From Methanobacteriota archaeon (GTDB lineage Archaea > Nanobdellota > Nanobdellia > Woesearchaeales > SM23-78), in contig DAOWFR010000059.1 in assembly GCA_030637925.1 (NCBI GenBank), positions 1-21,169 of the forward strand: DNA of 21,169 bases. Reading direction: 5' to 3'. Positions 1 through 4,691 of the stretch are shown in pieces. A model generated the notes under the pieces. That model saw only the letters and a list, made by a program, of their open reading frames with translations. It made no database searches and was not told the DNA's origin. Positions within the stretch are counted from its first letter, which is position 1. Every line of letters starts with the position of its first letter. The translations under genes and the position numbers were made by a program.

Positions 1-1
1 A

Positions 2-319
2 TCAAAAAGAAATAATGAAGGTAAATGTCAATGGTCACTTTTACATTACAAATCTCTTGAGCCTATGATTAGAGTTATGGAAAAGGGAATACCCGAATAT
101 GGAAGAGATAATTGGAAAATAGGTTTTGATCTTGAAAAGGTCGCAGAAAGCGCACAAAGACATATTGCTGCAATAATGGACGGTGAATTTCACGATAAGA
201 CTTCAAAAGAATTACATATGGGACATGTAATGTGTAATGCAATGATTTGGATTTATCATTATATGAAACAACAAAAAGAAACTTTTTGTGTTCCATTTAA
301 ACACGAGGTGTTTAAATGA
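2..319 (+). CDS. DUF5664-like (dATP/dGTP diphosphohydrolase N-terminal type) protein, 5' partial
   Basis: The reading frame is open to the left edge of the window. The first ATG (65) lies inside the conserved region, so the gene almost certainly begins outside the window. About 105 residues are visible. They match the pattern I know from DUF5664, a family common in phages and annotated as the N-terminal part of dATP/dGTP diphosphohydrolases: a stretch like LEPMIRVMEKGIPEYGRDNW, then a helix with RHIAAIMDGE, then HMGHVMCNAMIW near the end. The spaced His, Glu and Asp residues fit a metal-binding helical bundle. A role in nucleotide hydrolysis is inferred from the family only. The stop overlaps the Spt4 start in an ATGA (316-319), implying translational coupling. 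In many archaea the gene before spt4 is rpo7 (rpoE), so this neighbour is unusual. Confidence 0.6.
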   Translation, partial: SKRNNEGKCQWSLLHYKSLEPMIRVMEKGIPEYGRDNWKIGFDLEKVAESAQRHIAAIMDGEFHDKTSKELHMGHVMCNAMIWIYHYMKQQKETFCVPFKHEVFK

Positions 320-501
320 AAAAAGAAGTATGCAGGACCTGCAAGATATTCTTTGAAGGAGGAGTCTGCCCTATATGCAAGAAGAAAACATTTGCAACAG
401 TATGGCAGGGCAGGGTACACTTTCTTAATACTCAAAAATCAGGCATTGCAAAAAAGATGGGAGTTGAAAAAGAAGGAGAGTATGCTATAAAAGTAAGGTA
501 A
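316..501 (+). CDS. spt4: Transcription elongation factor Spt4 (RNA polymerase subunit E'')
   Basis: A 61-residue protein matching archaeal Spt4/RpoE''. It has a zinc ribbon with Cys6, Cys9, Cys18 and Cys21 (CRTC...CPIC), followed by the strand-rich part seen in the family (residues from TVWQGRV onward, ending EYAIKVR). The length is normal. Archaeal Spt4 binds the NGN domain of Spt5, and the pair clamps RNA polymerase to raise processivity. The ATG overlaps the stop of the upstream gene by four bases. The next gene, rps24e, follows after 11 bases. The spt4-rps24e-rps27ae order is a well-known archaeal transcription/translation cluster, which supports the call. Confidence 0.93.
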   Translation: MKKEVCRTCKIFFEGGVCPICKKKTFATVWQGRVHFLNTQKSGIAKKMGVEKEGEYAIKVR

Positions 502-512
502 AGTGATGATTA

Positions 513-959
513 ATGAACATACAAGTACTGAGTGATGAGAAAAAGCCTTTATTTAAGAGAAGAGAATTAATTGCCAGGCTTGGCTATGAGGACAAGACTC
601 CTAGTCGGCTTGAGATAAGAAAAGAAATGGCTAAAAAATTAAGGGTAAAAGAAGAACTAGTCCTTGTTAAGAGGATTAAGCCTGCTTATGGCACACCTGT
701 AGCAGAGCTTGAAATTAGTATTTATGATGATGAGAAATCCTTGAAAAAGCAGGAAGCAGAGTACATGGTTACTAGGCATTTACCAAAAGAGAAGAAAGAA
801 AAGGTTAAAGAAGAGAAAAAAGCAGAGGAAAAGAAGGAAGAGAAAAAGCCTGAAGAGAAGAAAGAGGAGAAGAAGGGAGAAAAACCCGAGGCTAAAAAAG
901 AAGCAGAAGCAAAGGAAGAGAAGAAAGTAGAGGTTAAGAAAGAAGAAAAAGAAAAATAA
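513..959 (+). CDS. rps24e: 30S ribosomal protein S24e with long Lys/Glu-rich tail
   Basis: Residues 1-91 match archaeal S24e: N-terminal strand MNIQVLSDEKKPLFKRRE, then PSRLEIRKEMAKKL, then VLVKRIKPAYG and AELEISIYDD. A GTGAT ribosome binding site at 503-507 supports the ATG at 513. From about residue 92 to 148 the protein is almost entirely Lys, Glu and Ala with a few Pro and Val. This is a charged, probably disordered tail of about 57 residues that roughly half again extends a normal archaeal S24e of about 100 residues. The tail is encoded by a near-pure purine stretch (about 785-958). S24e is a small-subunit protein; the tail would extend from the ribosome surface, with unknown role. Confidence 0.92.
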   Translation: MNIQVLSDEKKPLFKRRELIARLGYEDKTPSRLEIRKEMAKKLRVKEELVLVKRIKPAYGTPVAELEISIYDDEKSLKKQEAEYMVTRHLPKEKKEKVKEEKKAEEKKEEKKPEEKKEEKKGEKPEAKKEAEAKEEKKVEVKKEEKEK

Positions 960-987
960 TAATTAATTGGTCGCAGGCGCATAAAAA

Positions 988-1206
988 ATGGTAATGAAGA
1001 AGAAAGCAAGAAAAGTAAAGGAGAGAAAAGGCAAGAAGCCTAAGAAAAAGAAGCCTGCTCACAAGATAAGCACAGTATATGAGGTAAGTGGTGATACTCT
1101 TAAGAAAAAGAACAAGACATGTCCTAAGTGCGGCCCAGGAGTATTCATGGCTTCTCACAAGGACAGGTGGACTTGTGGCAAATGCGGGTATACTGAGAAG
1201 AAATAA
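988..1206 (+). CDS. rps27ae: 30S ribosomal protein S27ae
   Basis: A 72-residue protein with a Lys/Arg-rich N-terminal 25 residues followed by the S27ae zinc ribbon: Cys45 and Cys48 (CPKCGPGVFMA) and Cys63 and Cys66 (WTCGKCGYTE). The HKDRWTCGKCGYT end is diagnostic. It is a small-subunit protein placed near the beak and decoding side. It is the last gene of the spt4-S24e operon, 28 bases after S24e. The start could be ATG 988 or ATG 994 two codons later, and the sequence does not decide. The N-terminal basic extension is longer than in many archaeal homologues, which are about 50-65 residues. Confidence 0.92.
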   Translation: MVMKKKARKVKERKGKKPKKKKPAHKISTVYEVSGDTLKKKNKTCPKCGPGVFMASHKDRWTCGKCGYTEKK

Positions 1207-1233
1207 TAATTTGCCTTAAAGACATCTAATGAT

Positions 1234-1524
1234 TCATTGTTTGGAGGAAGAAGGCTTATTGCTTCTTCTCTTTTGTTCTAAATATTTCTTAATCAAAACA
1301 TGCTTATCGCAATAATAACCATACCCATAAGGAAAACAATGCTTACAAGAGGGCTCTCCTTGGCTCACAATCCCTAAATATTTACATCCGTTCGTATAAT
1401 ACGGTACTGGTTCTTCTTTACCTAACATTTGATGTAAATTAATTATTGTATCTACATCTTTATCTTGAAGTAATCCCTCCACGTAACATATCCCTAAAGA
1501 ACATCCAATTTTTTTCTTTCCCAT
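1234..1524 (-). CDS. Small cysteine-rich protein, unrecognised
   Basis: A 96-residue protein that I do not recognise. It has six cysteines: Cys8 and Cys13 near the N-terminus, Cys47, then a CKHC pair (60, 63) and Cys72 followed by DKH. This spacing is compatible with one or two metal sites. The C-terminus is basic and serine-rich. The start at 1524 is supported by a GGGG-type ribosome binding site (about 1531-1534) close upstream. It lies 15 bases after the stop of the 1540-1875 gene on the same strand, so the two form a small operon transcribed toward the rps27ae gene. No function can be assigned from sequence alone. Confidence 0.65.
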   Translation of the reverse strand: MGKKKIGCSLGICYVEGLLQDKDVDTIINLHQMLGKEEPVPYYTNGCKYLGIVSQGEPSCKHCFPYGYGYYCDKHVLIKKYLEQKRRSNKPSSSKQ

Positions 1525-1539
1525 ATTTACCCCTTATTT

Positions 1540-1875
1540 TCAGTTTATCATATTATTTTTCATCTTTTTGACCTCGTGAAAAACATTCTTGTTAACAACG
1601 TAAACAAAGATTGCTTTGTCAGGTGTGTTTATTCTCTGGCAACTTACAGGTTCTCTTATACTTAAATCCTTTCTAAGATGCCGAGGTATTAGAAAGTACT
1701 TGGTAGCCTCGTTTTTTCCTCTTCTTGAGATATTGGTCTGTAAATCAGCAACTTTTTCAGAGAAGATGTGTATATCATCTATTTCCCCTTTGAGCTGAAC
1801 CAGTTCTTCATGGTCTAGAGCTGCCACAACCACTACTTTGTTTTTTTCTCTTCTTGAGCTTACTATCATTCCCAT
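1540..1875 (-). CDS. Small hypothetical archaeal protein
   Basis: A 111-residue soluble protein with no cysteine-rich region beyond one Cys and no membrane segment. The middle reads ATKYFLIPRHLRKDL and then a strand-like segment AIFVYVVNKNVFHEV. This pattern of a basic Arg-rich centre and short hydrophobic strands suggests a compact alpha/beta protein, possibly nucleic-acid binding; that is a guess. A strong GGGGGTG ribosome binding site at about 1882-1888 with good spacing supports ATG 1875. It is the first gene of a two-gene minus-strand operon and is divergent from the AbrB-PhoU regulator. Confidence 0.65.
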   Translation of the reverse strand: MGMIVSSRREKNKVVVVAALDHEELVQLKGEIDDIHIFSEKVADLQTNISRRGKNEATKYFLIPRHLRKDLSIREPVSCQRINTPDKAIFVYVVNKNVFHEVKKMKNNMIN

Positions 1876-1901
1876 TTTTTTCCACCCCCAATATTTTGTC
1901 T

Positions 1902-1922
1902 TGGATAAATCCTGGATAAATC
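1902..1922. repeat. Tandem TGGATAAATC motif, 11-base period
   Basis: TGGATAAATC occurs at 1902-1911 and again at 1913-1922, so the two copies sit one helical turn apart on the same face. A related CAGGATAA is at 1953-1960. All lie between the divergent genes starting at 1875 (-) and 2063 (+). This is compatible with an operator for a regulator, but no binding protein can be named. Confidence 0.45.
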
Positions 1923-2028
1923 AACAGCTCTTTTTAACTCTAAAATTGTTTTCAGGATAACTTTTTGTTAGGTTTATTATATATGACTTTTTATTACATT
2001 ATGTATATATGTATATTTTTAGAAAGAT

Positions 2029-2037
2029 ATTTATATG
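2029..2037 (+). promoter_or_regulatory. TATA box of the AbrB-PhoU gene
   Basis: ATTTATATG, preceded by the purine-rich AGAAAG that fits a BRE. Its centre is about 30 bases before the GTG at 2063, the same spacing seen at the other leaderless genes here. It therefore favours GTG 2063 over TTG 2054 as the start. Confidence 0.6.
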
Positions 2038-2062
2038 ACCGCTGTTTCTTGGATTGGCAGAG

Positions 2063-2980
2063 GTGGTTGAGATTAAGAGAAAAGTAGTTTTACATGGGCC
2101 TTCAACCCTAACAGTTTCTCTACCTTCAAAGTGGGTTAGGGGTAATAATATAAGAAAAGGAGACGAGCTTAATGTAGAAGAAGCAGGTAATATTCTCAGA
2201 ATTTATTCTGGAGAAGAGCATCTCTTAACAAAAAAAACCAAAGTGGATTTTTCTGATATGGACTGGGGTGCTATACACAGCATAATGTCCGTGCTTCACA
2301 AATCAGGTTATGACGAGATAGAAATAACCTTTAAAAATCCTAGGACTGTAAGAATAATCCAGGAAAGAATTAACTCTATGCTCATGGGTTATGAAATAAT
2401 AGAACAAAAAGGTAACCTCTGCGTTGTAAAAAATGTTTCTGGAGACCATCTCTCAGAGCTTAATGCATTAATTAGAAGGATCTTCTTAATCTCACTTTCC
2501 CTTGCAAAGAATAGTCTAGAGGAAATAAAAAAAGATAGGAATGACAAGCTTAAGGAATTATTAATTTTGGAAAAAACAAATAACAAGCTCACAAACTACT
2601 GCCAGAGATTACTTAACAAAAAACCTTATAAGAACGAGAAAACAATATATACTTACTTGATAATTTGGCTTGCTGAGAGCATATGCGATGATTACAGGGA
2701 TATTATTAATATTATTCTTAATAAACCAAACTTCAAAATGAATCCAGCTGTTCAGGAGATATATGCTGAAGTAAATAATTTATTTGAAAGCTATTACCAT
2801 TTCTTCTATAACTACTCTGATAAAGAACTGATGAGGACGAGACTTAAGATTAAATCTCTAAAACAGAAACTTTTAGAAACCAAGTTTAACCCTTGCGAGA
2901 AGCCTTTACGCGCTTATCTATTCAGCATCATCAATAGGATATTTGATTGTCTTGGATCAACAGTTGGGATGCATCACTAG
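2063..2980 (+). CDS. PhoU-like regulator with N-terminal AbrB/SpoVT-type domain
   Basis: About 305 residues. The first 45 residues contain the swapped-hairpin pattern of AbrB/MazE/SpoVT DNA-binding domains: GPSTLTVSLPSKWVRG, then IRKGDELNV and a short strand ILRIY. The remainder is helical and resembles the PhoU helical bundle in archaeal COG0704 proteins, with paired helices around ALIRRIFLISLSLAKNSLEE and IYTYLIIWLAESICDDYRD. Archaeal proteins of this build are annotated as phosphate uptake regulators. No phosphate transporter gene lies in this window, so the effector is unknown. A TTG at 2054 is an alternative start, but TATA spacing favours GTG 2063. The 3' end overlaps the convergent gene by 24 bases (2957-2980). 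Confidence 0.8.
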   Translation: MVEIKRKVVLHGPSTLTVSLPSKWVRGNNIRKGDELNVEEAGNILRIYSGEEHLLTKKTKVDFSDMDWGAIHSIMSVLHKSGYDEIEITFKNPRTVRIIQERINSMLMGYEIIEQKGNLCVVKNVSGDHLSELNALIRRIFLISLSLAKNSLEEIKKDRNDKLKELLILEKTNNKLTNYCQRLLNKKPYKNEKTIYTYLIIWLAESICDDYRDIINIILNKPNFKMNPAVQEIYAEVNNLFESYYHFFYNYSDKELMRTRLKIKSLKQKLLETKFNPCEKPLRAYLFSIINRIFDCLGSTVGMHH

Positions 2981-4303
2981 TTTTACCATGTTTTCTAGAC
3001 TTGCATTATTAAGTTCATTTTTTGAAGGTGCTTTTCCAAAGGTGTGCCTATAAAGACTATAAAAAGCCATTCTTAGATGATGTTGTTTATACTTGTCATC
3101 AGGGTCAGGATAATTTTCTGGATTGCACATGTAAAAATAAATCATTCTAGTATCTCTATATAATATTTTTTCAGTCTGAAGAAGCCCATAATGTTTAACA
3201 TTCTCACCAAACTCAGCAAGAGTTCCTATGAGATGTTTTCTTCCTAATACTCTGTCTTTATGATTTAATTTTGGGTATGGCCAATATAATATATGTCTTT
3301 CTTCATCTTCTTGAAAAGTCAGTCTTATCAATTTATCAAAATCACAAGAGTATACACTATTATTTATTTCATATCCAATTTCACGATAATCAGGTTTTTT
3401 TTGGAAAAGAAAATCATCAGAAAGAAAATAACCTGCTTGTTCTTTTTTTATCATGAAATTCCAAGAAGCACCATCCCTTAGAGGATATTTCGCCATAGAA
3501 TCAAGAGGTTGTACCAATGCAATAAGTTTCTCTTCCTCATCTTTTTTCAAAAGAATTTTTGCTTTTTCAAATACCTCAAGTATCTTTTTTCCATGAGAAG
3601 AACGAATTATAAGGCTTTTATCAAAACCATAATTTCTTGTCCTTATGTATGCAGTATCTCTAAGTTGTTTCTTAATTAGAGCATTTGTTAATAATCTTTT
3701 GGCAGGTGTATCTGGTTTTTTATCAAGTTCCTGAAAGAAAATAAATAGATCAGACCCTATGATCTCATTCATTACAATATAATCATAGAAATGTATTGTT
3801 TCAGGTATGTTTGGTAAGTATAGATTTGGATTTTTCTTTTTGTCTTCCTCAATTTCATTATAAACTTTGAGGGGAACCTCTGCTTCTTTTTCATTTTCAT
3901 ATCTTATAGTCAACCACTTATTTACTAACTCAGCATCTTCTTGAATATATTCGGCTGGTAAGAATAATTTCTTTTTAAATCTGGTCTTAACTTCAATGAA
4001 ATGTTTTTTTCCTTTTTCTTCACCATAATAACCATCAAAGATTAATTTGGCTTTGTAAAACTTCCCTCTTTCAATATACCAGAATCCAAGGTTTAGAAGG
4101 TTAACATTTGTGGTTCTTTCATCCATTACAGAATCTAACCATCCCCCTCCTTTCTTTAACAATTCTATTTTTTTTCTTAATTCACTATTTGTTATCATCT
4201 CTTTTTCTAATTCTGACTTAAGAAAATCAACTTTTTGTTCTAATTCTGATTTTTCTTTTTTTAATTCTTCATTCTCTTGTTGTAATTCCTTTTTTCTTAT
4301 CAT
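2957..4303 (-). CDS. Coiled-coil protein with divergent kinase/phosphotransferase-like core
   Basis: A 448-residue protein. Residues 1-52 are a heptad-rich coiled coil of Lys, Glu and Leu. The rest shows a divergent protein-kinase/APH-like signature in order: EVPLKVYNE with Lys146 in the place of the VAIK lysine; a hinge-like DYIVMNEIIGSDLFIFFQEL (about 174-193); a catalytic-loop-like YPLRDGASWNFMI with Asp277 and Asn282; and a metal-binding-like CDFDK with Asp321. The long insertion between hinge and catalytic loop (about 195-270) is more like small-molecule kinases than Hanks kinases. No clear glycine-rich loop is visible. Substrate unknown. The start has a TATA box about 30 bases upstream and no ribosome binding site, so the mRNA is probably leaderless. 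It lies between the AbrB-PhoU gene and a small exported peptide gene. The kinase assignment is motif-based inference. Confidence 0.6.
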   Translation of the reverse strand: MIRKKELQQENEELKKEKSELEQKVDFLKSELEKEMITNSELRKKIELLKKGGGWLDSVMDERTTNVNLLNLGFWYIERGKFYKAKLIFDGYYGEEKGKKHFIEVKTRFKKKLFLPAEYIQEDAELVNKWLTIRYENEKEAEVPLKVYNEIEEDKKKNPNLYLPNIPETIHFYDYIVMNEIIGSDLFIFFQELDKKPDTPAKRLLTNALIKKQLRDTAYIRTRNYGFDKSLIIRSSHGKKILEVFEKAKILLKKDEEEKLIALVQPLDSMAKYPLRDGASWNFMIKKEQAGYFLSDDFLFQKKPDYREIGYEINNSVYSCDFDKLIRLTFQEDEERHILYWPYPKLNHKDRVLGRKHLIGTLAEFGENVKHYGLLQTEKILYRDTRMIYFYMCNPENYPDPDDKYKQHHLRMAFYSLYRHTFGKAPSKNELNNASLENMVKLVMHPNC

Positions 4304-4328
4304 TTAAGAAAAGTAATTTTCTGTTAAA

Positions 4329-4337
4329 TTATAAATC
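4329..4337 (-). promoter_or_regulatory. TATA box of the kinase-like gene (minus strand)
   Basis: On the minus strand the sequence reads GATTTATAAT, centred about 30 bases before ATG 4303. No ribosome binding site intervenes, which fits a leaderless transcript. Confidence 0.5.
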
Positions 4338-4367
4338 TTTTTGTAAAATGGTTCTAGAATTCGTTAT

Positions 4368-4397
4368 CAGGATAAAAAGTACTTCTAATTTATCCTG
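4368..4397. repeat. Inverted repeat CAGGATAAA / TTTATCCTG
   Basis: Nine-base perfect arms at 4368-4376 and 4389-4397 flank a 12-base spacer, giving a centre-to-centre distance of 21 bases, about two helical turns. It lies between the divergent promoters at 4329-4337 (-) and 4412-4421 (+). The arms share the GGATAAA core with the tandem motif at 1902-1922. An operator is more likely than a terminator, because the element is upstream of both genes and is not followed by a T run. Confidence 0.5.
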
Positions 4398-4411
4398 TTT
4401 CTCGAGTGGCG

Positions 4412-4421
4412 TTTAAATAAA
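4412..4421 (+). promoter_or_regulatory. TATA box of the small exported peptide gene
   Basis: TTTAAATAAA, directly downstream of the inverted repeat 4368-4397. The predicted transcript start near 4440 leaves a short leader containing GGGGGTG at 4446-4452 before ATG 4458. Confidence 0.55.
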
Positions 4422-4457
4422 ACCTTTTCTTTTTTGTCCCAAAATGGGGGTGAAAAT

Positions 4458-4655
4458 ATGAAAAAAATATCTGCGATAGCTATAGTGCTATTAGTCTGCG
4501 CCCTTTTACTAGGCGTAGGCGGAGGGTTCTTGCTGGCAGGCGAGAACACAGAAAGTATTAATGGAATTACAGAGATAATGCCTGCAGGAGACGTTGAGGG
4601 TATGATGTTCTGCGAAGCAGGTGACCCTGGCTGTGATACTCCGCCAGGTCGTTAA
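4458..4655 (+). CDS. Small exported or membrane-anchored peptide
   Basis: A 65-residue protein. A GGGGGTG ribosome binding site (4446-4452) makes ATG 4458 the start rather than the TTG at 4434. Residues 1-3 are MKK and residues 4-28 form one long hydrophobic segment rich in Ile, Leu, Val, Ala and Gly. This is a signal peptide or a single membrane anchor ending in LLAGEN. The remaining 36 residues are polar and acidic and end in CEAGDPGCDTPPGR, with Cys52 and Cys59 able to form a small disulfide loop. The gene has visibly higher GC than its neighbours. It has its own promoter, lies between the starts of two kinase-type genes, and is followed by a T-rich terminator. A structural, receptor-ligand or peptide-precursor role are all possible; none can be chosen. 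Confidence 0.65.
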   Translation: MKKISAIAIVLLVCALLLGVGGGFLLAGENTESINGITEIMPAGDVEGMMFCEAGDPGCDTPPGR

Positions 4656-4691
4656 TAATTTTTTTCTTAATTTTTTATTTTTTTTCTCTTA
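4656..4691 (+). terminator. T-rich archaeal terminator
   Basis: After the TAA at 4653-4655 the plus strand carries runs of seven, six and eight T separated by a few bases. This is the usual factor-independent archaeal termination signal, without a hairpin. It also runs into the 3' end of the convergent kinase gene. Confidence 0.6.

Noticed and set aside
934..1158. 74-residue minus-strand frame antisense to S24e and S27ae
   Set aside because: Low-complexity Leu/Ser/Phe composition mirrors the Lys-rich coding strand; the plus-strand genes are certain.
4434..4457. TTG start of the small peptide gene at 4434
   Set aside because: The GGGGGTG ribosome binding site at 4446-4452 would lie inside the coding region, and the signal-peptide start MKK is at 4458.
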